Source: Bifidobacterium breve
GTDB taxonomy: Bacteria > Actinomycetota > Actinomycetes > Nanopelagicales > Nanopelagicaceae
Assembly (NCBI GenBank): GCA_945866155.1
Contig: CAMBGL010000024.1
Location: forward strand, 1-13,385
Direction: 5' to 3'
DNA length: 13,385 nucleotides
The stretch's first letter is position 1. Every line of letters starts with the position of its first letter. The notes below the pieces were generated by a model. That model saw nothing but the letters and a program-made list of their open reading frames with translations. It was not told where the DNA came from and did not search any database. Shown one piece after another: positions 1-8,066 of the stretch. The position numbers and the translations under genes were made by a program.

Positions 1-1347
1 GCGCCAGGTGAAGATGGAAAAGTTACTAACGAAGCGATTGATCAAGCAGTTTCAATTATTCGCCAGCGCGTGAACTCACTCGGTGTTGCCGAGAGTGAAG
101 TAACTGCGCAGGGAAGCGGAGTCAATCGCCAGATCGTGATCTCTGTTCCGGGAGATACTGGACGACGCGTTGTTGAATTAGTTGGACAGACAGCAGAACT
201 TCGATTCAGACAAGTACTTGCTGAAACTTCTGGAGTTCCAAATCTTTCAGATACAGCCACTGCTGCAACCCCTGTTGCTGGTATTGCTCCAGATGTAAAT
301 GCGCGTTTTGCAAAATTGGATTGTTCTATCGATGCAAATCGACAGGGAACAGGTAGCGACGCAGCCGACCAAGCAATTGTTGCTTGTAGCCGAGAAGGCG
401 GTAGTAAATACATTTTGGCTCCAGCGGAAGTTTTGGGACGTCAAGTCTCTAAAGCATCTGCCGGTCTTGATACTCAAGGTGGCAGTATTTGGTATGTATC
501 ACTTACATTCAATGACGAGGGAACAAAAGCATTTGGTGCGCTAACAACTCGCGTGACATCACTGGCAAGCCCCCAGAATCAAGTGGCAATCGTGCTCGAT
601 GGCTTAGTTGTTTCTGCGCCACGTATCAACGAACCTATTCCTTCAGGTAATGCCCAAATCACTGGAAGTTTCACACAAACGGAAGCTGCAGATCTTGCAA
701 ATGTTTTGAAGTATGGAGCGCTACCACTTGCATTTGATCGTGGAGAAGTGCAACAGATTTCACCAACACTGGGAGCCGATCAGTTGCAGGCTGGCTTACT
801 TGCTGGCGCTTTGGGATTGATTCTGGTTCTTATCTATTCAATTCTTTACTACCGTGGACTCGGTCTCATCACTGTTGGCTCATTAGCAATAGCGGCTGGC
901 TTGGTCTATCTGCTCATTTTGCTACTCGGTAAGTGGATTGGATTCACTCTTACATTGGCAGGCATAGCAGGGCTCATTGTGGCTATCGGTATTACCGCTG
1001 ACTCGTTCATTGTTTACTTTGAACGTATTCGAGATGAAGTACGCGAAGGTAGATCACTTCGTTCGGCGGTTGAGACTGGCTGGACACGTGCGCGTCGAAC
1101 AATCATAGTTGCCGACTTTGTATCGATTATCGCTGCAGTACTTCTCTACTTCTTTGCAGTCGGTGGTGTTCGAGGTTTCGCCTTCACACTAGGCCTTACA
1201 ACGTTGGTTGACTTAGTCGTTGTATTTGCCTTCACGAAACCAATTACTAGCATCATCTCAAAACTCAATTTCTTCAGTTCAGGTCATCCGCTCTCAGGTT
1301 TCTCGCCTAAGAGCCTCGGAACAATTTCTGCACCAAAGGAGGCATAA
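1..1347 (+). CDS. secD: SecD, protein translocase subunit (5' end outside window)
   Basis: SecD is a membrane component of the SecDF(-YajC) complex, which uses the proton motive force to help preproteins leave the SecYEG channel on the outer face of the membrane. Frame 1 is open from the first base, so the gene starts upstream. The GTG at position 70 is an internal Val codon in the conserved VNSLGVAE motif, not a start. The visible 448 residues hold the end of the P1 external domain, including the DGLVVSAPRI strand and a GALPLAF segment just before the membrane part. A five-helix RND-type membrane bundle follows, with the GITADSFIVYFERIRDE motif typical of SecD. The external domain contains a Ser/Ala/Gly-rich stretch with two Cys (about residues 105-145 of the fragment). 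The gene ends 2 bp before secF. Family assignment is certain; only the N-terminus is missing. Confidence 0.97.
   Translation, partial: APGEDGKVTNEAIDQAVSIIRQRVNSLGVAESEVTAQGSGVNRQIVISVPGDTGRRVVELVGQTAELRFRQVLAETSGVPNLSDTATAATPVAGIAPDVNARFAKLDCSIDANRQGTGSDAADQAIVACSREGGSKYILAPAEVLGRQVSKASAGLDTQGGSIWYVSLTFNDEGTKAFGALTTRVTSLASPQNQVAIVLDGLVVSAPRINEPIPSGNAQITGSFTQTEAADLANVLKYGALPLAFDRGEVQQISPTLGADQLQAGLLAGALGLILVLIYSILYYRGLGLITVGSLAIAAGLVYLLILLLGKWIGFTLTLAGIAGLIVAIGITADSFIVYFERIRDEVREGRSLRSAVETGWTRARRTIIVADFVSIIAAVLLYFFAVGGVRGFAFTLGLTTLVDLVVVFAFTKPITSIISKLNFFSSGHPLSGFSPKSLGTISAPKEA
1335..1342 (+). promoter_or_regulatory. Strong ribosome binding site of secF
   Basis: AAAGGAGG lies inside the last codons of secD, 7 nt before the secF ATG. 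It is the nearest match to the anti-Shine-Dalgarno consensus noticed in the window and fixes the secF start. Its position within secD suggests the two subunits are translated from one mRNA. Confidence 0.85.
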
Positions 1348-1349
1348 CA

Positions 1350-2423
1350 ATGTCATCACTATCAGGTATTGGTGGACGTCTTTATCGCGGTGAAACCTCA
1401 ATCGATTTCATCGGCAAGCGTCGTCGTTGGTATGCAATCTCTGCCCTTCTCATACTTGCATCTATCGGTGCACTAGCAATTCAAGGATTGCATCTTGGAA
1501 TTGAATTCAAGGGTGGATCTTCATATATCGTGACAAAGCAGGGTGTAACTGTTGAGCAGGCTCGCGCCGCTGTCGAATCAACTGGAATTACAAGTGAAAC
1601 AATTATTCAAAAAATTGGAACAGAGAAGGTTCGTGTTCAAACTGGAGCTCTTTCCACTGTTGAATCAAATCAAATTCAAGATGCTCTTGCGAGTAAACTT
1701 GGAGTTTCAGTAACCTCAATTGATACTCAAATAGTTGGACCTTCGTGGGGTAAAGAAATTACTCGTAAGGCCCTCTACGGACTTATTGGCTTTGTGATTG
1801 TCGTGATGCTCTATCTCGCGATGGCATTTGAACCAAAGATGGCGATTGCAGCAATCATTGCTGTAGTTCACGACGTCTTTATTACTGTAGGAATCTACGC
1901 ACTTGTGGGATTTGATGTAACGCCTGCGACGGTGATTGGCTTCCTTACTATCCTCGGGTATTCGCTCTATGACACAGTCGTTGTATTTGATAAAGTTCGA
2001 GAGAATACTCGCACGATTACTTCAACTTCTAAGAGCACGTATTCACAAGCCGCAAATCTTGCTGTGAATCAAACGTTGGTTCGTTCATTCAACACTTCAT
2101 TGATTGCATTGCTACCAGTTGGTTCTATCCTCTTTGTAGGTGCAGGTCTACTCGGTGCTGGAACTCTCAAGGATTTATCACTTGCTCTCTTTATTGGTCT
2201 AGCAACTGGTACATATTCCTCAATCTTTATTGCAACTCCTATTTTGGCTGTTCTACGTGAGCGCGAACCTGCAATGCAAGCACTTGCAAAGCGAGTCAAT
2301 GCTCGCGGGGGAGCAGCGACAAGTTCTGATGGTTCATCTGCGCCAACCAGTTCTAACGGTTCAATAGTTGTGGCAGAGCGACGTGGCCCGCGTAATCAAC
2401 CTAAGCGAAAAGGTCGCAAGTAG
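1350..2423 (+). CDS. secF: SecF, protein translocase subunit
   Basis: SecF is the partner of SecD in the proton-driven export motor. The 357-residue protein has a first membrane helix at about residues 27-46, then the GIEFKGGSSY motif that begins the small external P4 domain (about 50-130). Five more membrane helices fill about 140-303. The SecF signature GYSLYDTVVVFDKVREN is at 203-219. After the last helix comes a roughly 50-residue cytoplasmic tail that is Ser/Gly-rich and ends in basic residues (RNQPKRKGRK); such tails vary between species and are probably disordered. The start is set by the strong AAAGGAGG upstream. The gene is 2 bp after secD and 13 bp before rel, so the three are likely co-transcribed. 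In M. tuberculosis a lipoprotein gene and apt lie between secF and rel; both are absent here. Confidence 0.97.
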   Translation: MSSLSGIGGRLYRGETSIDFIGKRRRWYAISALLILASIGALAIQGLHLGIEFKGGSSYIVTKQGVTVEQARAAVESTGITSETIIQKIGTEKVRVQTGALSTVESNQIQDALASKLGVSVTSIDTQIVGPSWGKEITRKALYGLIGFVIVVMLYLAMAFEPKMAIAAIIAVVHDVFITVGIYALVGFDVTPATVIGFLTILGYSLYDTVVVFDKVRENTRTITSTSKSTYSQAANLAVNQTLVRSFNTSLIALLPVGSILFVGAGLLGAGTLKDLSLALFIGLATGTYSSIFIATPILAVLREREPAMQALAKRVNARGGAATSSDGSSAPTSSNGSIVVAERRGPRNQPKRKGRK

Positions 2424-2436
2424 GGACGTGAACTAA

Positions 2437-4599
2437 ATGGATACTTTGATTGCACCGATTCTTAGTGCACTCAAAGAAAACCATGCAAACTCTCCATTAG
2501 AAAATGTGGAGCGGGCATTCCTTATTGCCCAGCAAGCACACGAAGGACAGCTACGTAAATCTGGTGATCAATACATTACGCATCCAGTCGCGGTTGCTGG
2601 AATCCTTGCTGAACTCGGGCTAAATCCACCAACAATTATTGCGGCCCTACTCCATGACACAGTTGAAGATACGCCTTACTCACTCGAGCAGTTGCGAAGT
2701 GATTTTGGCGATGAAATTGCTTCCTTAGTCGATGGCGTCACAAAGTTAGACAAACTTACATATGGCCCAACGGCAGAGGCTGAAACAGTACGCAAGATGG
2801 TTGTTGCAATGTCGCGCGATATTCGTGTTCTCGTTATCAAACTTGCAGATCGACTACACAACGCTCGCACTTGGAAATATGTATCTGCCGAAAGTGCCAC
2901 TCGAAAAGCACGAGAGACACTCGATATTTACGCGCCGCTTGCACACCGACTTGGCATGAATGCCATTAAGTGGGAGTTAGAAGATCTCTCTTTTGAAATC
3001 CTAGAGCCTAAGAAATTTGAGGAGATTGCTCGACTTGTTGCAGATCGCTCACCTGCTCGCCAGGCGCTGAGTGAAGATGTCATCACCGCTGTTCGAGAAG
3101 ACTTACTTAGAGATGGCATAGAAGCAACAGTTACTGGTCGACAGAAGCACTTCTTTAGCGTGTATCAAAAGATGGTCGTTCGTGGAAGAGATTTCAATGA
3201 TATTTATGACCTTGTTGGTATTCGTGTTCTCGTAGAAGATGTTCGCAATTGTTATGCAGTCCTTGGTTCGATCCACGCGCGCTGGAGCCCAGTACCGGGA
3301 CGATTTAAAGATTACATTGCGATGCCGAAATTCAACCTCTACCAATCACTTCATACAACAGTGATTGGTCCAACCGGTAAGGCTATCGAGATACAGATCC
3401 GTACTTACGATATGCACTCACGCGCAGAGTTCGGAATCGCGGCTCATTGGAAGTACAAGCAGGGAAATGAAAGCAATTCATCCTCACCTGAAATGCTCTG
3501 GCTTCGTCAATTACATGAATGGCAGAAAGAGACAGAGGACCCTTCAGAATTTCTTGAAGCGCTACGTTTTGATTTAGGTTCACCTGAAGTATTCGTTTTC
3601 ACACCAAAGGGCAGTGTTATTGCACTACCTGGTGGTTCAACTCCTGTTGATTTCGCATATTCAGTTCACACAGATGTTGGCGATCGATGCGCTGGGGCCA
3701 AGGTCAATGGACGCCTCGTTCCTCTGGAATCAAAATTGGCTAATGGTGATGTTGTAGAAATTGTTACGAATAAAAGTGATTCTGCGAGTCCAAGTCGCGA
3801 CTGGCTCAACTTTGTCAAGAGTCCAAGAGCTAGATCAAAAATAAAGGCCTGGTTTAGCAAAGAACGCAGAGAAGAAGCAATTGATGCAGGACGCGAATCT
3901 ATTGCGCGCCAGATGCGCAAAGCCGGGCTTCCCTTGCAAAAGATTTTTGCCGGACATTCGTTGCTTGAATTAGCACACGAACTTCGTTACACAGATATTG
4001 AAGCGCTTTATTCGGCAGTTGGTGATGGTCATGTTTCTGCCGCATCGATAATCGAGAAACTAGTTGCATCAATGTCACTAGAGGACTCTCATCCCGAACC
4101 AACAATGGATGTTCTACCAACTCATGTAACTTCATCAAGGCGTTCCAGTAATGCCGTTGAAGTTATAGGTGTAGGTGATGTTTTAGTAAAACTTGCCCGA
4201 TGCTGCACGCCCGTTCCCGGTGATTCGATTATGGGTTTTATTACAAAGGGAAGCGGTGTTTCGATTCATCGCGCTGACTGCATCAATGCGGATGATCTGC
4301 GCTCAACTCAGAATGAGCGTGTTGTAGAAGTTCGTTGGCGCGCAGGTGCGGCGAGTGTATTCCTGGTCAATATTCAAGTTGAAGCCCTAGATCGGCCATC
4401 TCTTCTTGCAGATGTAACTAGAACTCTCTCAGACCAGCATGTAAATATTTTGAGTGCATCAGTGACTACATCAAAAGATAGAACGGCATTCTCGCGATTT
4501 ACTTTTGAAATGGCAGATGCAAAACATCTCGATGCAGTATTGGCGGCAGTGCGCACCATTGAAGGTGTGTATGACGTTTATCGAACAACTAACAACTAG
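2437..4599 (+). CDS. rel: Bifunctional (p)ppGpp synthetase/hydrolase (Rel)
   Basis: This is the long RelA/SpoT homolog that makes (p)ppGpp from ATP and GDP/GTP on starved ribosomes and also hydrolyses it. The N-terminal HD hydrolase domain (about 1-190) keeps H49, H73-D74 (LLHDTVEDT) and D138, so hydrolysis should be active. The synthetase domain (about 215-345) has D258, E318 and the RFKD motif at 289-292. RXKD at this site marks bifunctional enzymes, while E. coli-type RelA has EXDD. The TGS domain is about 384-446, a zinc-finger/RIS region has C589-C590 and H611/C615, and the ACT domain is about 640-718. At 720 residues it lacks the N-terminal extension of the M. tuberculosis protein. The Shine-Dalgarno before the ATG is weak (GGGACG), which fits coupling to secF 13 bp upstream. 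Confidence 0.97.
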   Translation: MDTLIAPILSALKENHANSPLENVERAFLIAQQAHEGQLRKSGDQYITHPVAVAGILAELGLNPPTIIAALLHDTVEDTPYSLEQLRSDFGDEIASLVDGVTKLDKLTYGPTAEAETVRKMVVAMSRDIRVLVIKLADRLHNARTWKYVSAESATRKARETLDIYAPLAHRLGMNAIKWELEDLSFEILEPKKFEEIARLVADRSPARQALSEDVITAVREDLLRDGIEATVTGRQKHFFSVYQKMVVRGRDFNDIYDLVGIRVLVEDVRNCYAVLGSIHARWSPVPGRFKDYIAMPKFNLYQSLHTTVIGPTGKAIEIQIRTYDMHSRAEFGIAAHWKYKQGNESNSSSPEMLWLRQLHEWQKETEDPSEFLEALRFDLGSPEVFVFTPKGSVIALPGGSTPVDFAYSVHTDVGDRCAGAKVNGRLVPLESKLANGDVVEIVTNKSDSASPSRDWLNFVKSPRARSKIKAWFSKERREEAIDAGRESIARQMRKAGLPLQKIFAGHSLLELAHELRYTDIEALYSAVGDGHVSAASIIEKLVASMSLEDSHPEPTMDVLPTHVTSSRRSSNAVEVIGVGDVLVKLARCCTPVPGDSIMGFITKGSGVSIHRADCINADDLRSTQNERVVEVRWRAGAASVFLVNIQVEALDRPSLLADVTRTLSDQHVNILSASVTTSKDRTAFSRFTFEMADAKHLDAVLAAVRTIEGVYDVYRTTNN

Positions 4600-4609
4600 C
4601 AGTTAGTTG
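4586..4609. terminator. Hairpin spanning the rel/DUF349 convergent stops, possible bidirectional terminator
   Basis: CAACTAAC (4586-4593) and GTTAGTTG (4602-4609) form a perfect 8-bp inverted repeat with an 8-nt loop. The rel TAG lies in the loop, and the minus-strand TAA (4603-4605) lies in the right arm. The stem is AT-rich and no T-tract follows on either strand, so intrinsic termination would be weak. It is the only candidate terminator between the two convergent genes. Confidence 0.35.
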
Positions 4610-5904
4610 AATTCAGCTAAACCCTTTTCGGCCTCTGCGAGCCAAACGCGTCGAGCAGCGGCAGATTCGAGAGCCTCAGCAGCCTTCTTAGCATTTCCGG
4701 CTGCAGTAGCTTTTGCTGCCACCTTTTCATAATTCTCAATTGCATCGCTGAGTTGGCGAACAACTTCATTGGCGCGCGCCTTTGCAGCCGGATCAGTCTT
4801 GCGCCATACCTCTGCCTCTGCAGCTTTGATGGCCTCTTCGACTACACGTACACGAGCATCTAGTGCGCTGCGCTTGTCGCGATGAGTCATGCCAATTTTT
4901 TCCCATGAACGAAGATGATCGCGAAGTGCGTTCTTAGCTTCTTTCAAATCCTTGATTGGTAGCAGTGCTTCAATGAGAGGAAGCAATTCTTCGCGCTTTG
5001 CAAGATTTGTAGCCATTGTCACGTCGCGCTTTTCTAGGTCAGCAATTTTTGCTGCAAAGAACGCATCTTGCGACTTCTTGAACCTCGCCCATAATTTTGT
5101 GTCATCACTTGGCTTTCCACGTCCAGCGGCTTTCCAAGCATCCATAAGAGTTTTGAATTGACGAGCTGTTGCTACCCAATCAGTCGATGTTGCCAGCGCT
5201 TCTGCTTGTGCGACGAGTGCTTTCTTGGCATCACTTACTACGCCCTGCGTTGCCTCAAGGGAAGCAAAGTGAGTACGGCGGCGCTTATCGAACTTATTGC
5301 GCGAACTTGAAAATCTCTTCCAGAGATCGCCATCAGCTTTCTTATCTAAACGTGGTGCAAGCTTCCATTCGTCTAGAAGCTGCTTGAGACGATCGCCTGT
5401 TACTTTCCAATTTTCTGACATGGCAAGAGATTCAGCTTCAACAACAATCTTCTCTTTCTCTACAAGAATTTGTTCACGGCGAGCGCTCTTTGCGGCTGCT
5501 TCTGTAGCTTTCTTTGCTTCATATGCTTCGCGATGACCCTCGATAAGTGGCTCTAGTTGTTCTACCGATGACGCAAGAGCGGCTAAATCTCCAACGCCGT
5601 TGAGTTCGCGTACTTGATCGCGTAGTTTTTTTACAGCGATAAGTGCATCGGAAGGAACCATTGCACCGCTTTTGATGCGTGCGGCCAATAGCGCAATTTC
5701 GCCAGCAACTAATTCAAATTTTCTTACAAAGTAAGCGAGCGCTTCTTCTGCGCTCTTACCTGGATATGAGCCAACTGCTTTTTCGCCGTCAGGAGTTCTT
5801 ACGTAAACCGTTCCATCTTCATCTACTCGACCAAATTGTGCAGGATCTCCGATAAGAGCACTTGCAGCAGATGGAGCAATTGATTGTGGGTTGAAGTCGG
5901 ACAT
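4603..5904 (-). CDS. DUF349 triple-repeat helical protein
   Basis: This 433-residue, highly charged, Ala/Lys/Glu-rich protein has no signal peptide or membrane helix and should be cytoplasmic. The N-terminus (about 20-60) looks like a small beta-rich unit (FGRVDEDGTVYVRTPDGEKA), followed by a helical, probably coiled-coil section (60-160). Three DUF349-type repeats follow at about 164-213, 240-286 and 317-359. Each has the pattern W..T...K.L...W....R......LW.RF....F, weakest in the third. The C-terminal part is again Ala-rich helix. DUF349 proteins are common near rel in actinobacteria, but I know of no established biochemical role and assign none. The ATG is preceded 9 nt upstream by GAAAGGA on the minus strand. 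It is the only minus-strand gene here and runs tail-to-tail into rel with a 3-bp gap. Confidence 0.92.
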   Translation of the reverse strand: MSDFNPQSIAPSAASALIGDPAQFGRVDEDGTVYVRTPDGEKAVGSYPGKSAEEALAYFVRKFELVAGEIALLAARIKSGAMVPSDALIAVKKLRDQVRELNGVGDLAALASSVEQLEPLIEGHREAYEAKKATEAAAKSARREQILVEKEKIVVEAESLAMSENWKVTGDRLKQLLDEWKLAPRLDKKADGDLWKRFSSSRNKFDKRRRTHFASLEATQGVVSDAKKALVAQAEALATSTDWVATARQFKTLMDAWKAAGRGKPSDDTKLWARFKKSQDAFFAAKIADLEKRDVTMATNLAKREELLPLIEALLPIKDLKEAKNALRDHLRSWEKIGMTHRDKRSALDARVRVVEEAIKAAEAEVWRKTDPAAKARANEVVRQLSDAIENYEKVAAKATAAGNAKKAAEALESAAARRVWLAEAEKGLAEFN

Positions 5905-5961
5905 GGTTTATGTTCCTTTCAGCGCGGTGATCTCTTTGAGACCTTCGCTATGGTTTCAACT

Positions 5962-5981
5962 CCTAAATCGTTGGACTTAGG
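5962..5981 (-). promoter_or_regulatory. Hairpin in the DUF349 mRNA leader
   Basis: An 8-bp stem with one mismatch encloses a tetraloop: CCTAAATC, GTTG, GACTTAGG on the plus strand. It falls in the predicted untranslated leader of the DUF349 gene, about 60 nt before its ATG. It has no adjoining T-tract, so it is not an obvious terminator. Function is unknown. Confidence 0.35.
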
Positions 5982-6015
5982 TAGCGGTGATGGATGAAGC
6001 GTTGTGAAGGGCTAA

Positions 6016-6046
6016 AAGGTACCCTGTCTCATGGGGTTAGCGTCAA
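6016..6046 (-). promoter_or_regulatory. Candidate promoter of the DUF349 gene
   Basis: On the minus strand TTGACG (complement of 6041-6046) is one base from the -35 consensus. A TACCTT box (complement of 6016-6021) fits the TAnnnT pattern of actinobacterial -10 elements. The spacer is 19 bp, longer than ideal. Transcription would start near 6009 and give a leader of roughly 105 nt containing the inverted repeats at 5962-5981 and 5929-5943. Confidence 0.4.
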
Positions 6047-6093
6047 TCGCCTCTAACCGAGCAATAATTCGAGCGTGATTTTGAGAGATTTAG

Positions 6094-6786
6094 GTGCCAG
6101 TAATGCTTGTTGAAGGCTTTGCAGCACCGATGTTTGCCACAAATACGTGGATTATCGCCCCCAGTCAAGGCAGCGAATGCCTGATCTTTGATGCGGGAAT
6201 GCCAGATACTTCCAAAGAGGTAGAAGAAATTGTTGAGAGATTCATACTAAAACCAGTTGCAATTATTGCTACGCATGGCCACCTCGATCATACATTTTCA
6301 ATTCGTCCAGTTGCTAATGGATATTCAATACCGGCCTATATTCATAGTGAGGATCGACAATTACTCAAGCACCCAAAGAGAGCGCTGAGTGCAGAATTTG
6401 CTGCGACATTGGATGAGATGGACTTTGTTGAACCAGGCGATGTTAGAGAATTACGCAATGGTGATGCCGTTGAGATTGTGGGTATGAGAGTGAAGGCTTT
6501 TCATACCCCTGGTCACACCCGTGGCTCGATGATCTTTACCATCGATGATCAAATATTGGTCAGCGGAGATGTTCTCTTTGCTGGTTCTATTGGACGCACT
6601 GATCTTCCAACCGGATCAGCAAAAGATATGGAAGAGAGTTTGCGAAACAAGATCATGCCACTCGATGATGTATTACGAGTATTACCTGGTCATGGCCCAG
6701 AGACGACAATCGGGCGTGAACGTCGGACTAATCCATACCTAAAAAACTTTTCTCAACCAGCGAGTAAAAATAAGGGGCGCTTCTAA
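6094..6786 (+). CDS. Metallo-beta-lactamase-fold hydrolase, glyoxalase II-like
   Basis: This cytoplasmic two-zinc hydrolase belongs to the hydroxyacylglutathione-hydrolase-like branch of the MBL superfamily. The full metal set is visible in 230 residues: THGHLDH (H61, H63, D65, H66), H141 in HTPGHTRGS, D159 in SGDVLF, and H200 in LPGHGPET. The GSIGRTDLPTGS segment is typical of the GloB-like family. Actinobacteria generally lack glutathione, so the natural thioester substrate is uncertain and I do not call it gloB. The GTG at 6094 has GAGAGA 5 nt upstream. An in-frame ATG at 6103 with AGGTG 6 nt upstream is also plausible and matches the MLxxGF start of homologs such as M. tuberculosis Rv2581c. 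The TAA is followed directly by the hisS ATG, an arrangement conserved with hisS in actinobacteria. Confidence 0.9.
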   Translation: MPVMLVEGFAAPMFATNTWIIAPSQGSECLIFDAGMPDTSKEVEEIVERFILKPVAIIATHGHLDHTFSIRPVANGYSIPAYIHSEDRQLLKHPKRALSAEFAATLDEMDFVEPGDVRELRNGDAVEIVGMRVKAFHTPGHTRGSMIFTIDDQILVSGDVLFAGSIGRTDLPTGSAKDMEESLRNKIMPLDDVLRVLPGHGPETTIGRERRTNPYLKNFSQPASKNKGRF

Positions 6787-8046
6787 ATGAAGAAGGAGAA
6801 AATCCAAGCCCCTAAAGGAGTAAGCGAATACGTTCCTCCGGCCTCGCGCGAATTTGAATGGGTGCGTGATGGACTAATAACACCTGCGCGCTTAGCAGGA
6901 TATTCACTTATGGAACTTCCAGTCTTTGAAGATACTCAACTCTTCACGCGTGGTGTTGGTGAATCAACAGATGTAGTTTCAAAAGAGATGTACACCTTTG
7001 AGGATCGAGGCGGTCGTTCAATAACTCTTCGTCCTGAAGGAACAGCGGGCGTGATGCGCGCAGTTATCGAACATAATTTGGATCGCGGACAATTACCTAT
7101 AAAAGTTTGGTATAGCGGAGCATTTTTTCGTGCCGAGAGACCACAAGCAGGTCGCTTTAGACAATTTTATCAAGTTGGCATTGAAGCCATCGGAATAGAT
7201 GATCCAGCAATTGATGCAGAAGTTATTGCAATTGCTGATCAAGGTTTCAAATCTCTTGGTCTCAAACGCTATCGATTAGAGATCACATCACTCGGTGATA
7301 GTGCTTCACGCGCTGCCCACAGAATTGAACTTGATAATTTCATTGCAACCTTAGATTTAGATGAAGCAACTTCTGCTCGCGCGAAGATAAACCCATTACG
7401 TCTCTTTGATGACAAGCGCGAAGAGATGAAAAAAATGATGGCAAAAGCCCCATTGCTTATGGATTTTCTATCGCAAGAATCTCGTGCGCAATTTGCGGAA
7501 GTCCAAGAGCATTTGAATCGCCTCGGGATTGCTTATGTTCTCAATCCTCATATGGTTCGCGGACTGGATTATTACACCGGTACTACCTTTGAATTTATCC
7601 ATGAAGATCTTGGTGCGCAATCGGGCATCGGTGGCGGTGGAAGATATGACGGCCTCATGGAGCAATTAGGTGGTCAATCCCTTTCTGGAATCGGATTTGG
7701 ATTAGGTGTTGATCGTGCATTGCTCGCAGCTCAAGCTGAAGGCGTTGTACCAAAAGATTCCTTCACTTCGGACTTGTTTGTAATTCCGTTAGGAGAGAAA
7801 GCTAAAAGTGAAGCACTATTACTAGCAGCACAATTGCGAAATCGTGGTCACGTTGTTGAGATTGCATTTGGTGAGCGCGCTCTCAAAGGCGCAATGAAGG
7901 CAGCTGATAAGAGTGGCTCAAAATATGTCGTTGTCTTAGGCGATACAGAATTAGCATCGGGCAGCGTTGAACTCAAAGAGATGTCTAGTGGAGTTTCAAA
8001 ATCAGTTACGATTAGCGCCTTGCACGAAGCGCTCTCAACCCACTGA
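6787..8046 (+). CDS. hisS: Histidyl-tRNA synthetase
   Basis: HisRS charges tRNA-His with histidine. It is a class II synthetase of 419 residues, normal for bacteria. Class II landmarks are present: TLRPEGTAGVMRA (about 80-92), motif 2 with FFRAERPQAGRFRQFYQVGIE (113-133), the histidine-specific RGLDYYTGTTFE (258-269), the glycine-rich GIGGGGRYDGL (280-290) and motif 3 GIGFGLGVDRA (301-311). The C-terminal anticodon-binding domain covers about 327-417. The ATG directly abuts the MBL gene stop codon (TAAATG) and is preceded by AAGGGG 9 nt upstream, within the MBL coding sequence. It is therefore likely translated from the MBL transcript, with aspS 20 bp downstream. Confidence 0.97.
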   Translation: MKKEKIQAPKGVSEYVPPASREFEWVRDGLITPARLAGYSLMELPVFEDTQLFTRGVGESTDVVSKEMYTFEDRGGRSITLRPEGTAGVMRAVIEHNLDRGQLPIKVWYSGAFFRAERPQAGRFRQFYQVGIEAIGIDDPAIDAEVIAIADQGFKSLGLKRYRLEITSLGDSASRAAHRIELDNFIATLDLDEATSARAKINPLRLFDDKREEMKKMMAKAPLLMDFLSQESRAQFAEVQEHLNRLGIAYVLNPHMVRGLDYYTGTTFEFIHEDLGAQSGIGGGGRYDGLMEQLGGQSLSGIGFGLGVDRALLAAQAEGVVPKDSFTSDLFVIPLGEKAKSEALLLAAQLRNRGHVVEIAFGERALKGAMKAADKSGSKYVVVLGDTELASGSVELKEMSSGVSKSVTISALHEALSTH

Positions 8047-8066
8047 TCGGAAATGTTGAACTTATT

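Larger units (their letters stand above)
5905..6093. other. Divergent intergenic region (DUF349 leader and MBL-hisS cluster leader)
   Basis: This 189-bp gap is the longest non-coding stretch in the window and must carry the start signals of two opposing units. I see a candidate minus-strand promoter (listed separately) and an inverted repeat CCTAAATC-GTTG-GACTTAGG (5962-5981, one mismatch). A weaker GATCTC-TTT-GAGACC repeat is near 5929-5943. A GGTTAG/CTAACC pair (6035-6040, 6053-6058) lies in the plus-strand leader. I found no convincing plus-strand -35/-10 pair and no T-box sequence. Confidence 0.6.

Noticed and set aside
70..1347. SecD start at the GTG at 70
   Set aside because: The same frame is open back to position 1 and encodes conserved SecD sequence (AVSIIRQRVNSLGVAE), so the gene is cut by the window edge and the GTG is an internal Val.
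6011..6060. Possible T-box riboswitch before the MBL-hisS cluster because of GGTACC
   Set aside because: The conserved T-box sequence, specifier loop and a terminator/antiterminator pair are not present; GGTACC alone is not enough.
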